Shown here: positions 11,127 to 22,600 of the stretch, piece by piece
Layout of the letters: every line of letters starts with the position of its first letter
Position numbering within the stretch: the stretch's first letter is position 1
NCBI GenBank assembly: GCA_963576725.1
Contig: OY755239.1
Location: forward strand, 63,282,953 to 63,346,952
Direction: 5' to 3'
Origin: Azorinus chamasolen
Lineage: Eukaryota; Mollusca; Bivalvia; Cardiida; Solecurtidae
DNA length: 64,000 nucleotides
Program-made: the position numbers and the translations under genes
Notes under the pieces: generated by a model
What the model was told of the DNA's origin: nothing
The model's database searches: none
What the model saw: the letters and a program-made list of their open reading frames with translations, nothing else

Positions 11127-11337
11127 ACACTATACCTTTAGCTGCCAACCTTTGCCGTCTGCAAAGTTTGTCGTCTGCTACAATTTTCAGTTTTTATTGT
11201 TTCTTTTTTTCATAAAATAGTTACCGTTACAAACAGTTTCGATCCTGATGAGACGCCGAGTTACTCGGCGTCTCATCTTGATCGAAACTGTTTGCATAGG
11301 TAATGACATGTGCGACATTGGCAGCGAAAGAGTAATC
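11127..11337. mobile_element. E3: TTAA-class MITE, degraded ends
   Basis: Centre GATGAGACGCCGAGTTACTCGGCGTCTCATC inside AAACAGTTTCGATC...GATCGAAACTGTTTGC. Termini CCTTTAGCTGCCAACC and GGCAGCGAAAGAG have lost the exact TTAA. Confidence 0.6.
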
Positions 11338-11339
11338 CA

Positions 11340-11565
11340 GTAAGCCGCAAAACCCGCACTGACTCGCATTTGCAAATGGCTTGTGCTCAGATGAGACGCC
11401 TATTAACTAAGTGTTCACCAGGCTCTAAACTCTTTGACACTCAGTCAATAGTTTTTCGAAGCTTGGCTTGATCAAATAGGAACTAGTGAAAGTTGAACCA
11501 CATCGAAATTTGAGCTGATTTCACTTATGTTTTAAAGATATTACTTTTTTTCACGGGTAATAGTT
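11340..11565. mobile_element. F-type MITE remnant
   Basis: CTGACTCGCATTTGCAAATG, a GATGAGACGC centre and TTTGACACTCAGTCAATAG match subfamily F at 12957 and 45840. Confidence 0.45.
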
Positions 11566-11788
11566 TTGCTGAAATTAATGCTACTATGCACATGCATTGA
11601 ATAATATAATAGTATATACAGTAAGACCTCTCTTAACCGAATATCTTTAGTAAAGATGAATGCAGGGGGTGGGGTCATGCAGACAGCTCCCTTCATCTGC
11701 AACTTGCAATACTACTACCGGTTTAGAGGGTTTGCTGAAAGTAGAATCTCGCTAAAGCGACCACATGGTTTTTTAACATACGTTTGTA

Positions 11789-11992
11789 CAGTAAACCCTC
11801 TCTATAACGGCCACTAAATTACATCAAGTATATTGTGTTAAAGGCAGGTTGTCGTTTAAAGCAAGGTGAAAGTAAAACAGAACGCTCTTATAGGAGCGTT
11901 TTGCTTTACTTCCACCTTGCTTTAAACAGCCACCTGCCCTAAATACCAACTAATTAACACAATTTAGTGGCCGTAATAGAGAGGTTTTACTG
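11789..11992. mobile_element. P1c: pogo/Tigger-like palindromic MITE
   Basis: CAGTAAACCCTCTCTATAAC left end, GAGGTTTTACTG right end, and centre GAACGCTCTTATAGGAGCGTT. Same arms as P1a. Confidence 0.75.
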
Positions 11993-12128
11993 TGGTTGAT
12001 TAATGCAGGGCAACAGTGATACAGATAGCTTTCTGTATAATTTTTGTCCTGCATTAAGTAACCACCTGTTTTAAATCCAGAATTAGTCTTCTTGTGAGAG
12101 GTCGTATTAGCTAGAGGTCACAGTATGT
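11993..12128. mobile_element. P3-type remnant directly abutting P1c
   Basis: GATTAATGCAGGGCAACAGT, TCCTGCATTAAGTAACCACC and GTCGTATTAGC match the right half of P3a. The left end is missing. Confidence 0.5.
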
Positions 12129-12950
12129 TTTACTGAAACACAACAGGTTACACATATGTGCAATAATGCTTACGTACTTTCCCTACGAGTTAACGACATA
12201 TTAGACAATGCCGAACCGTAATACATATACTCTACTTCAGTGCATTCTCCTCTACCATGTGCTACTCTACACTTCTACTCTAGTCTAGTGCATGCTCCTC
12301 TACCCTATGGTACTATATACCTCTACTTCAATCCACTGTTACAGCACTGTACATCATGACTTCAATATACATGCACTATAATCGTTACAAGTCGCTTTTA
12401 AGTACAATAATATTTTACCCTGTTTTATACTCTATCCAGTCAGCATGCAGTAGGTCGGTGGTTCTTCTTTGCACCGATCAATGCCAGTTGTTCCGTGCAT
12501 GAACAAAAACAACAAATGGGGTCTTCCTTCATCGCACTATTATGCGATATAAAACCCCAAAACAAACACACACACACATCCCATTATAAAATGACATGAC
12601 AGTGTCTAGCATAAGGGTTGCAGCATTTAAACTTAGTCTACAATTACCTACAAAAGTTCAATCTATTAGCTAAAGTTAGAGAATAAATATATAGAAATAA
12701 GCAACTGTTAACCAGAAAATGTCCAGAAAAAGACGAACAACGTTTGACTGGTCCCTATTTTTCATATTGCAATACATTTGCTGCATTTATTTCTATCTTT
12801 GTTCCTAATTGTTTTACACCACGTGCTAAAATTGACAATAATATGATTCTGTATGCATTATACAATATGATATGTCATATGTTTGCGGAGTAATACTGGA
12901 CCAGGTGCATTCCGTAAGATAATGTCCTATGTAATTTTCTTCCATTATCC
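12129..12950. other. Intergenic; short CTCTAC-rich and CA-repeat tracts
   Basis: 12230-12330 has an imperfect CTCTACTTC/TGCTCCTCTACC repeat, and 12562-12577 is a CA run. Nothing else recognised. Confidence 0.4.
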
Positions 12951-12956
12951 CTGGGC

Positions 12957-13145
12957 CTTCTTAGCGCGACCTGACTCGCATTTGCAAACAGCTTGGATCC
13001 AGATGAGACGCCGAGTAACCGAGGATCCAAGCTGTTTGACACTCGTTCAATATTTTCCCAACATCTTGGTTGAATCGAAAGTCAGCAACAACTGTAGCAG
13101 ATATGAGATTGAATAGATAACTTTTTTCCAGCTGGCTAAGGGTTA
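12957..13145. mobile_element. F-type TTAA MITE
   Basis: TTAGCGCGACCTGACTCGC start, AACAGCTTGGATCCAGATGA and GGATCCAAGCTGTTTGACAC arms, and CAGCTGGCTAAGGGTTAA right end. Confidence 0.55.
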
Positions 13146-13244
13146 AATACATATTTAAAGGAAGTCGGTAAATAGGAGAATCCTGGGAAATCTTATTTCG
13201 TGATCGCTTCAATTACTTGTTACTGTAATCTACATTCAATATAC

Positions 13245-13680
13245 AGTTAAACCGGAAATCTGGTAGAGAAGAAGTTAAATACTTTAAGCCAGGTGGCTGC
13301 TTAACCCTTTCGGCGCCAAATTTCTAATTGTCGTCTGCAATCAAAGTTTGTTAAATCATTCAATAAAATAAGGAAATGAGATAAATAAATGCAAATTTCA
13401 AAGGAATAAAGCACATATATAGAACTAGAGATTGAGACAAATAGTGAAGTCCCTGATCAGACGCCGCCTTGAAAAGGCGGCGTCTGATCTGGGACTGCAC
13501 TATTTGTCGTGGTGGATTTACTCGACTGTGGCGGTGAAAGGGTTAATGCAGAGTGGAAGTCTTGCAGAGAGCTCCTAGAATAGCTTTTTGCATGATTTTA
13601 ACCTGCATTAAACTTCAACCTGTCTCCAAGACGCATACTTATACTAAAATTAACGTCCGGTTAAGAGAGGCTTTACTGTA
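13245..13680. mobile_element. P5-type palindromic MITE carrying insertion D1
   Basis: Left end CAGTTAAACCGGAAATC and arm AGGTGGCTGC, then TTAA and D1. The element resumes with TTAATGCAGAGTGGAAGTC, AGAGCTCCTAGAATAGCTTT and GAGGCTTTACTG. The uninterrupted junction GGTGGCTGCTTAATGCAGGG is seen in P2b (about 22911). Confidence 0.7.
13301..13546. mobile_element. D1: piggyBac-like TTAA MITE nested in a P-type arm
   Basis: TTAACCCTTTCGGCGCC ... GGCGGTGAAAGGGTTAA, 246 bp with TTAA at each end. Centre GACGCCGCCTTGAAAAGGCGGCGTC within CCCTGATCA...TGATCTGGG. Confidence 0.8.
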
Positions 13681-13689
13681 TGTTGCTTT

Positions 13690-14020
13690 AACCCTTCTCC
13701 CGCTAACCACGACCTCTCTCAGACAGCTTGGCTCCAAATCAGATGCCGAGGTAGAGTAACTAACTCGGTGTCTCATCAGGCTCCAACCTGGTTGACACTC
13801 GGTATAATACTTTATCAACAGCTTGACCCAATTAGAATAAGTCATAATTGCACAATATCCAAACAGATTATTTCATAATTGCACAATATCTAATCAGAAT
13901 AAGTCAAAATTGCACAATATCCAATCAGAATAAGTCATAATTGCACAATATCTAATCAGAATAAGTCATAATTGCACAATATTCAAATTTGAGGTGACTT
14001 TATTATTTTTAGCGGGCGAG
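13690..14020. mobile_element. F-like TTAA MITE with internal minisatellite
   Basis: Starts TTAACCCTTCTCCCGCTAAC with hairpin half ATGCCGAGGTAG...CTCGGTGTCTCATC, then the F-type GACACTCGGTATAATAC. The right part is replaced by a 31-bp tandem array and ends near TTTTTAGCGGGCGAGAC. Confidence 0.5.
13834..13985. repeat. 31-bp minisatellite, five units
   Basis: Five consecutive units of AGAATAAGTCATAATTGCAC followed by AATATCTAATC, with single-base variants. It sits inside an F-like MITE, so it grew after insertion. Confidence 0.9.
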
Positions 14021-14060
14021 ACGAAAGTCATTGTTTTCACATAGTTAAATGACTGTCCGT

Positions 14061-14306
14061 TTAACCTTTTCGGCGCCAAATTTCTGATTGTCGTCTGCAA
14101 CCCAACTGTGTTAAATAATTCGGTAAAATAAAGAAATGGAATAAATAAATACAGCATTAAAAGGAATAAAACACAGATCTTGAACTAGAGATTCAGACAA
14201 AAGCTGAAGTCCCTGATCAGATGCCGCCTTGAAAAGGCGGCGTCTGATTTGTAACTATACTGTTTGTCGCAGTGCATTTATGCGACACTGGCGGTGAAAG
14301 GGTTAA
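14061..14306. mobile_element. D2: piggyBac-like TTAA MITE
   Basis: TTAACCTTTTCGGCGCC ... GGCGGTGAAAGGGTTAA, a 246-bp copy of D1 with the same centre and TTAA at both ends. Confidence 0.8.
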
Positions 14307-14427
14307 GCCCGAAATCTAGTCTAGACTTTGTGACACATTTGTTTTAAGATACATTGAACCGCTACATGTTTATCACGTTTTATGTCAATAGATCTGCATA
14401 CTTTAAATACAGGTTAATATTTTATAG

Positions 14428-14637
14428 TTAACCCTTACAGTGCGGGGCACGAGTCACTAATACCATTTTCAAACAGTATAGACCCAGATGAGTGGGCTCA
14501 AAGGAGGAGTCCTCTCATCAGGGTCTGCACTGTTTGTCATGTTACACTTTTCTTTAGAACAATTCCTAAATATTCATAATAAGCTTGACCTGAATTTTGG
14601 AATAGACCATTTAAAAATTCAGCGTTGTAAGGGTAAA
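14428..14637. mobile_element. I1: TTAA-class MITE
   Basis: GTTAACCCTTACAGTGCGG start, AAACAGTATAGACCCAGATG / TCATCAGGGTCTGCACTGTT arms, and ATTCAGCGTTGTAAGGGTAAA end (the second TTAA is mutated). Confidence 0.6.
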
Positions 14638-14639
14638 TT

Positions 14640-15365
14640 TCTAACAGAATACATTTCGACAATACTAATCCCGACAAAAGTCCTTATTTTCGTGTATAAA
14701 TGATGCGTGTGCTGGGTTCGTAAAACAATAGATGTATATTTGGAATTTACTAATATGTGTTTTAAATAACCGTGAAATTTGCACAAGTACTTAAACACAG
14801 AAAATCAAGCGTGACACATTTGAAGAATATAAATGACATGCGATCGTAAAGTCTTTAAATATTGCAAACATCCAACTATTTAATTGACAAAAAATATTAA
14901 AGATCTTAAAACCCTTCAGCCATGCCTTTCAATTTCACCTTAACGTGCATTTGATGAAATATTAATGTAAAGCAGTCAAGAAATGATTATCTGTACTTGT
15001 GAGAAAACACTGCATTATGTTTATTATCTCCTGATTAATCTTTGAGTAATCTCGATATTATTATATTTGCCGGTTGAGGACTGGAATTAACTTCAATTAA
15101 GAGTACATCTGTCTGCTAAGTTTGATTCCATTCAATCCAATACATGTTGTACAATGTATTCAATAGTAGAGTATAGTTACATCTTCTCGTGCTGATAAAT
15201 AATTTCTGTTCAAACGGTGAAATATTTGCTGAGTTCGATTCCTGCAACAATTTTAGAAGCTACTGACCGAGTTCGCTTTTCATCTGGATCCACGCCGTTT
15301 GCCAATCACAAAACGCGCTTAGCATGAGTAAGGTTAGTACTAATTGTATTATCTGGGAGGATAAA
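14640..15365. other. Intergenic, nothing recognised
   Basis: AT-rich. 15270-15310 has a fragment reminiscent of a MITE core (CATCTGGATCCACGCCGTTT), without partner or ends. Confidence 0.35.
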
Positions 15366-15415
15366 ATACAGCTGAACCTTCCATCAAATTATGGATATGA
15401 AATACAGGTGGTAGC

Positions 15416-15655
15416 TTAACCCTTTCCCTAATTAATATTCATGTAGGAAATAATGACGTCATGAATATTAATAATATTATGTTTTATAATTGCATATTAA
15501 CACAGGACATTTTGCCTCAGACAGAAGCTGTAGAATCATATATCTATATTACACCATAAGCAAACAGAGCAGACCCTGATCAGACGGCTCCTGATCTGGG
15601 TCTATACTCTGTTTGCAGATGCGTCAAAATGCGCTTACATAAGGGAAAGGGTTAA
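15416..15655. mobile_element. C4: piggyBac-like TTAA MITE nested in P4d left arm
   Basis: TTAACCCTTTCCCTAATTA ... AAGGGAAAGGGTTAA with GCAGACCCTGATCAGACGGC and a matching downstream half. TTAA at both ends. Confidence 0.75.
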
Positions 15656-15717
15656 TACAGATCAACAGTAATTCGGAAAGCTCATGTAGGAGCTTTCTTC
15701 ATTACATTTGCCCTTCA

Positions 15718-15932
15718 TTAACCCTTTCGCTGCCAATGCCGGATATGTGATTACCTATGCAAACAGTTTGGATCCAGATGAGACGCCGAGTAACTCGGCG
15801 TCTCATCAGGATCCAAACTGTTTGTTACTGTTACTATGTTTTTGAAACAAAAATGAAGAAAATCAAAAGAATGAAAATGTGTAGCAGACGACACAGTTAG
15901 CAGACGACAGAGTTTGGCAGCGAAAGGGTTAA
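15718..15932. mobile_element. E1: piggyBac-like TTAA MITE nested in P4d right arm
   Basis: TTAACCCTTTCGCTGCCAA ... TTGGCAGCGAAAGGGTTAA, perfect ends. Centre GACGCCGAGTAACTCGGCGTC inside CAAACAGTTTGGATCC arms. The internal GCAGACGAC repeats recur in other E copies. Confidence 0.85.
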
Positions 15933-16004
15933 GCAACCACCTGCTTTTAAAGACACCTATCTTCAATAAATGAATGGCTGTTTAAGACAGGTTCGGCTGT
16001 ATCC

Positions 16005-17090
16005 ATATGTAATACGTGCACCAAATAAAATCGTTCTTAATAATTACACATTATGCGCTGTTCGATTTAGAACTTATTACACAAATCTATAGGAAAAAAA
16101 GCCTAGAACAGTTGTTTGAAGTCAAATATTATTTGGCTAAGACTAAAACACAGGTTGTACAAAACCAACTATTACAACTGATCATATTATTTTCTGTCAT
16201 AACTGGCGATCATTCAGTGAAGAACATTGCATGATATAAACCTTTAAACGTCGGTTACGTTTAGCTATTTAGTAAGTATGTTTGCGATGCATTGTTTTTT
16301 TCTTTAAAGGACACTGATTAATTTAAAGATGGTTGCTTCACCGTTTAAAATTCCATTAAATTTCAAAATGTGAAAGATGTTATCTTTGCTGTCACGAATG
16401 ACGCTGTTGTTTTATTCACATATGCCTAATTTAGTACTTATTAACCATGACGGCACTTTAGCTTTCCACGCGTATATGCAGCAAGGGAGAACTGAGTGCG
16501 TTTAACCTATGAGATACTTTGGTGAGTAAAATACAAGTTACTTTGGTGAGTGCAAAGTCAAGTATATTATGACCGTGTTTTATCATTTGTGTTTATTTGT
16601 TTGACTAAAGGCATAACTGAAAATAATGATAAATATAATAACGTTTTAAACCCTTTATGCAATACTGGTAAATTGAAATTGCTATTAAATGAGCCATTCA
16701 TTATAAGGGTATTATTATTTAATCCCTGTTTTGTTACTGCACAGTTGACTGTTTGAATATTTATTAGGGTTCTATTAAATTGTGCACACAAATCCATTTC
16801 ATTCGCTAATGGAAACTTTATATATATTATTCTATAGAGCGCTTCTCAGCTGCTACTGTCAGTATACCAGTATTTCTACTTGTAATCTAGCTTGAGCTGT
16901 CAAACCAAATAAAACAAAGCCGAATTCTAGTGTTCATCACCAAACACACTTGTGGGTTGAATTAATACCAGTCCACTCATCAAAATTAGACAAATTCCTT
17001 AAACTTCAGTACGTTCGTAACGAATGAATCAGCGGTAAAATTGTGATCATCATACAACGAGATCATGAGATACCCGGACAAAAGCACTTC
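16005..17090. other. Intergenic, nothing recognised
   Basis: Short open frames (about 68-76 residues on both strands near 16550-16800) without domain or splice support. A small duplication of TACTTTGGTGAGT lies near 16512 and 16541. Confidence 0.35.
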
Positions 17091-17094
17091 ACCA

Positions 17095-17215
17095 AAGACA
17101 TCGCTGATTGTTTATATTAGCGGCAAGTGGTAGCTTAATGCAGGATGAAAGTTATGCAGAAAGCTCCTATAGGAGTTTTCTGCATTACTTTTATCCTGCA
17201 TTAAGCACTATACGA
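17095..17215. mobile_element. P-type palindromic core lacking outer ends
   Basis: CAAGTGGTAGCTTAATGCAG, AAAGCTCCTATAGGAGTTTT and ATCCTGCATTAAGCA form the usual core. The pogo-like outer termini are gone. Confidence 0.6.
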
Positions 17216-17281
17216 ATTAGTTGAAATCAGTAATAAATGAACACGAATTGTAATGACGTCTATATACCTTGTTGGAGTTGG

Positions 17282-17390
17282 ATTAAAAAACTCGAAGAGA
17301 CGATTCTAAAGAGTAGTCACAACATAGGGTTTGGTAGAGAAATAACGATTTTAGTATTTGGGTACGCACCTGTACCTGTATCTCTGTACA
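17282..17390. mobile_element. H5: right half of a class 3 element
   Basis: GAGACGATTCTAAAGAGTAG, ACAACATAGGGTTTGG and the right end CACCTGTACCTGTATCTCTG. The left half is deleted. Confidence 0.6.
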
Positions 17391-17734
17391 AATAATATTG
17401 GTCATATATGTGGCTCGTAACTGAGTTAAAAATCGCAATAATAAGTTTCGCTTTGCCACTAAACATAACATCGTCCCCGTTTAAAATCTGGAACTAAAAC
17501 ACGGTAGTTGTTATGTAGGTATTGACGTTATATATAAACTTACATACATCTGGAAACATGCAAGCCAAATGAAATTGATGGTTTACTGTACTTTATGGGA
17601 CAGTTATATTGTCGTTCACCCGGCACGTTCGTAGAAATGTTAAAATCAATGAAATGTATAACTCGCTGATATTTCAGTAGTTTTTACATGTTCGCCACCC
17701 TTATTTGAATTCTAGTCCATTTCATTTCGTAACC

Positions 17735-17915
17735 CTTTGAAACGAGTTGACTGGCATTTCAAACAGTGTAGATCCAGAGCAGAGGCTCAGGGTCTGCACT
17801 GTTTGTCATCCAGAATCCTCTTACAAATAATATCCTTTCAAGCTGAATTAAAAATACGGTTAAATACTGGCGGAACATTCCACTTTGATAATCAGCATTG
17901 AGAGGTTTAATTAGA
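17735..17915. mobile_element. I-type TTAA MITE remnant
   Basis: AACCCTTTGAAACGAGTTGA start, CAGTGTAGATCCAGAGC / CTCAGGGTCTGCACTG hairpin, and a degraded right end near CAGCATTGAGAGGTTTAA. Confidence 0.5.
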
Positions 17916-18228
17916 TTGCAGTATTCACTGCAATAAACTAAAACGTTTGATTATTTTCTTGGGTGTAGTTCCTGAATTGCATGTTAGACATAATTGACTG
18001 TGAACTGACATTACCGAATTAAACCTACTTGAATTCTGCCGTGTATCAGTTTGTTTAATATGTTTCTCAGCTGCAAACCACTGTTGTTAAAGCAGTTGTG
18101 TTTAATGATGAAATTAGGTAAATAAATTGAAATGTCAAAGGAATAAACCCACATACATAGAACTAGAGGTTGAGACAAACAGTAAAGTAATTATATGTGG
18201 TGTGTGTGTTTTCTCCCTATACTTCTGA

Positions 18229-18674
18229 TAGAGAGAGAGAGAGAGATAGATAGAGAGAGAGAGAGAGGTAGAGAGAGGGAGAGAGGGAGAGAGAAAGAGA
18301 CAGACATACAGACAGACAGACAGGCAGAGACAGACAGACAAAGACAGATAGTCAAAACAAGAATAAAGTCAAAACAAGAATAAGAAGAGAGAGACACAGA
18401 GAGACAGAGAGAAAGAGAGTGAGTGTGAAAGAAAGATAGGAGAGAGGGAGAGAGAGATACATATAGACAGAGACATACAGAAATAGACAGAGACAGAGAG
18501 TCAGAGACAGAGACAGACAGAGACAGACATAGACAAAGAGAGAGAGAGACAGAGAGAGACATAGATAGAGAGAGGCAGAGAGAGATAGAGAGAATGTAAG
18601 ACAGACAGACATAGAGATATATAGATAGATAGATAGAGCGATAGATAGAGAGAGAGAGAGAGAGAAAGAGAGTG
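18229..18674. repeat. GA / GACA microsatellite
   Basis: About 450 bp of interrupted GAGAGA, GACAGACA and GATAGATA. Leucine/serine-rich open frames on the minus strand are translation of this tract. Confidence 0.95.
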
Positions 18675-18689
18675 AGGCGCAAGTGAGAT

Positions 18690-19522
18690 GAGTGTTCATT
18701 TATTATCAATTCGACTAACCCGTGTTACCTTTCCCATTGTTCACTAAGATATGACATTGTTTTGCAGGTCAACAGTTGATCATGTCTAGATTTTCTCTGT
18801 ATGCAGAGATGACGTAAAAATTACTTTAATTAATTTTTAGCAGCTGAATGGCAAACAATACAGATCGAAAAGAATTATATCTCGAACACGACATCGGATA
18901 CTAATCTGCAATTAATGAATACCCTCTTTCTGTCGCCTTTTGCTATCCACCGACCGCCGTCATCAGTAGCATTATTCCTTCTCCAACCGTTAATTGCTGG
19001 TCCGTATCTTGCTCTGATATTCATTACTGTACATTTGACAGCTCCAACAGCAGCTCCCTCCCTTCCTTAGGCACCAGCTCTGTGGAGCAGCCGTCTTCCT
19101 TTTAGTCATAGTCACCGTCGTCCTCCTTTAGTACGCCACAGCAGCCGCTCTGCTCACCAAATTTCTTCTTTCGTAGACGGCTTACTCCGTCCTCATACCC
19201 AACAATTACTAATACCCGTACAGCCACCGTTCTGCTAATCCATTCATCTACCTTTCATAGCTAAATTCCGCCTTACATTATTTATCAAACTACCAACTAC
19301 TGTAGTCTGTTGCAGCTCTCCTTTCCCATCGGTCAGATGATCTCCGGCTTATTTCTGATCCCGATAACAATACCATCTGAATAGCCAGTTAGTCACCGGC
19401 TCTCCCCTGCGAAAAGCCACCAATCCTGCCACCAATCCCAGACGCATTTCCCTTTATAACCCCATCCCTCGTCCCCACCCAAAACAACCCCACCCTACCC
19501 CAACCCACCCCGACCCTTACTT
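18690..19522 (-). other. Probable 3' flank / 3' UTR of the four-exon gene
   Basis: CT-rich on the plus strand (AG-rich on the gene strand), with no other feature. The gene-strand hexamer AATAAA at 18704-18699 is a possible polyadenylation signal, but distance and use are unproven. Confidence 0.3.
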
Positions 19523-19619
19523 TTACTCGGCCGCCCGCCTTTTCTCAGCAGCTCTCTTCCTGTCTTCCTCTGCCATTTCCTTTACCTTCTTTCTTTGATC
19601 AATCATATTTTTACTGGTA
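19523..19619 (-). CDS. Exon 4 (terminal) of the four-exon gene
   Basis: Preceded by ATCTACTCAACAG. Its first base completes a Ser codon, then TSKNMIDQRKKVKEMAEED, an Arg/Ala-rich end and TAA at 19525-19523. Too short for ORF length alone to support it; support comes from phase and composition match to exon 3. Confidence 0.6.
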
Positions 19620-22600
19620 CTGTTGAGTAGATACATGAAAATTGTATCAGTGGATACTCGTCTCAGTTAAATGAATGGCCATGTACAATGTACGTGTGTA
19701 TGTTTATAAAAGTATAACAATCGTGTTTTCACTAATTATTGTCAATTGTTACTACATAATACCAAAAAAATTGAAAATTGTGTTATAGAATACAACTGAT
19801 CTCCGACACAGTTCAAAATAAACTCCTTCCCAATATCCCACATGAAATACACATTTGCTGAAGAATACTGGACGATAATTTTATAATGCATACATTGTAT
19901 ATTTCCCGCCCGTTAAGTTTCGATAGTTTCTACAATTATACAATATTTGTACAGGTATCACCAATCAAGCACTATCCTTATTAACTCTTTCCCTCATATA
20001 AACGTGTTTTCACGCATCTACAAACAGAGTAGACTCATATGAGATGGCTCCTATAGGAGCCGTCTGATTAGGGTCTGCTCTGTTTGCTATTGGAATTAGA
20101 TCTGTTTCTATACTTCGTAAAATGGTTACAATGTTCTATCTTCCATATTTCATTATAACTATTTTGTTCATGAATATTCATTAGGTATTGAAATTTCTAA
20201 TAAACATAGAACAGGGTTAACCATTTTCTCCATAGATGTGCCTTTTGAATGACTTAATACCAGTCATGCAGCAGCCGTCTGAACGTGCTCTTTATGCTTA
20301 CGTAGTTACAAAGAATTGACTAGAGTGAACACAATTCCTGCTCATATGCCTTTATAAACATTGAAATGATTAATATCCATGTATGCATTATATCTTACAT
20401 AATTATTCATGGAGTAAAGGCTTACATGTAACACTTTTCTTGAACCCCCCCCCCCTTTTGATGTCTTTTTAAACAGAGTAGGCCAAGATCAAACAACTCC
20501 TGTAGGATTGTCTCATCAGATCCTCCTCTGTTTACTTACATGCTAGACGTCTGACTCAGTCTCGTTTACCATGGCAATACGTTTCATTGAATCGTATCTT
20601 TCATACACGTGTTGTACATTAACTTCTATCCATAATGCACTGTGTCTTGTATTAATAATTATCCCAGTAAAGGGTTTGAAAAAGATGGCTTTACAATACA
20701 AGTCACGACTAACTAACCTGCTAAGTTTCATTTCTAGTTGCTGCTCTTTCCTAAATTCGAAGAACATTCTCTTTCTCTTTGCATCGTATATTTTGATATC
20801 TTCTTTCCTGGCTCTCTTCTTTCTCTCATTCAGCATGTCGTCTCTGAGTATCTCTGCCATCATCTGCTCCTCCTCGTTCGTGTATTCAATCTGGTAAAAT
20901 AGAAAGTCTGGTTAGAAATACTTGTTGCATGTTGAGAAAATCTCTACAGTACAACATGTCTATAACAGTTTAACTTGCATGTCTTATGACAAACATGATC
21001 AGAGGGGCAAATAGTTTGAATCTTGATGCAGAGCTGAGTTACCCGGACCCAGACTGTTCGTACACGCTATCAAGGATTCGCCCTTTGTGTGTTGAAAAAT
21101 GTAAATACAGTAGAACGTACCTATAGTGACCACATAGTGAATAAACATGGGGGTCTACAGGACCAAACAGTTGATTAACCATTAATATGCGGGAACCGAG
21201 TAACAGTGCAGGTCCATAGGGAGCCGTTTGACCAGGTGCTGCACTGTTTGTCGCACAAGCTATTTTCTTCAGTGATAAATTTTGGTACAACTTTTTGTTT
21301 AACCCATTCCCTGATATTGACACCTTTTGACGCCTCTGTAAAAGTCACTTTATGAAACCATTGTGATAAATACAGCATTTACTCCATAGGAGCAAGTGCT
21401 CTATTTATCACAACGGTTTCAAAAATACACAATTCTAAAATTGTCCTTATCTCTTCTAAAAGCTCCTTTTCAGTAGATTTATTCAAATAGGTTGGATCTA
21501 AAAATAAACTATGAGGTAATGGGTTAAGGATGATCCAGTTTTAATTTTTCAGCAGACTAAGGGCCAATACAGGATGGAAGTGATGCAGAAAGCTCCCAGG
21601 GGAGCCCTCTGGATAACTGTCGTCCTAGTGCCTCCTGTCTTTAAAACCCAATTATTAACCTCATTTTGGATGGTCGCTGTAGTCAAGTTTTACTATACAT
21701 GTCAATATTATCTCAAACAAAATACTGTAGAACCTGTCTTAAGTGGTCATCAAAAAGAGGTCTAATTGTGGGTCTGTCAGGCAGGTGGTAGCTTTATGCA
21801 GATCAAACGTAATGCAGAAAGCTCCTATAGGATCTTTTTGTATTACTTTTGCCCTGCATAAAGCAACCGTCTGCATTTTAAGAATCATATGTTCAATAAT
21901 TAATGGCCGGTTAAGACAGGTTCTACTATAATATCTGAAATATTGTTTCACAATACATTTTCATGTATTGTAACAGTATGTATACAATTTTGAATGCATA
22001 AAACGTAGAGTGTTCTTATCTACTTGTTTCCTTGAAAAATGCCGAGTAGGGTAAAAATCATTATTAGAACTTAATAATATAATTCGTCGCTGTGCTGACA
22101 AAACCTCGTATAATGAAAATCATTACTTTTCAGGAGAAGCAAAACACTAATTTTCATGAATTCGTCTTTATGTGACAAATGAGGTCTATATTCTGGTACC
22201 ATCTTAAAACACAAATTAACTGATAAAACTTTATTTATTCTATCATTGATAAAACTTTATTTTTTCTACCATTTGGTATGCCGATTTTTTAAATGTACGA
22301 TATTTTTGTACCAAGTTTTGTTCACCTTATGTATATACGAGCTTTTACCACTTATACGATATTTCGTCGTTTATTTTTTATCCGGCGATCATGATATACC
22401 ACAATTTACATTTCACTTGAGTCTAAGCTTTGTACCTTGACACACCAAGAAAATGACAGACCTATGCTCTATGTACCACAATACATGCACTGACATAATC
22501 TGCATGTGTTTTGATATGTTTCATGTCATTGCTCCGCATGATTGAAGAGTAAAATTTATACGAGGTTTTGATATTGAAAAATTCAGACCAATAAATATAC

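Larger units (their letters stand above)
15369..15999. mobile_element. P4d: pogo-like MITE carrying two TTAA insertions
   Basis: Left end CAGCTGAACCTTC, then ACAGGTGGTAGC|TTAA with C4 inserted. The element resumes TTAATACAGATCAACAGTAA, AAGCTCATGTAGGAGCTTTC, CCCTTCATTAA with E1 inserted, then TTAAGCAACCACCTGC and GACAGGTTCGGCTG. One insertion lies in each arm. Confidence 0.75.

Noticed and set aside
18191..18709. Leu/Ser-rich 172-codon open frame
   Set aside because: Translation of the GA/GACA microsatellite.
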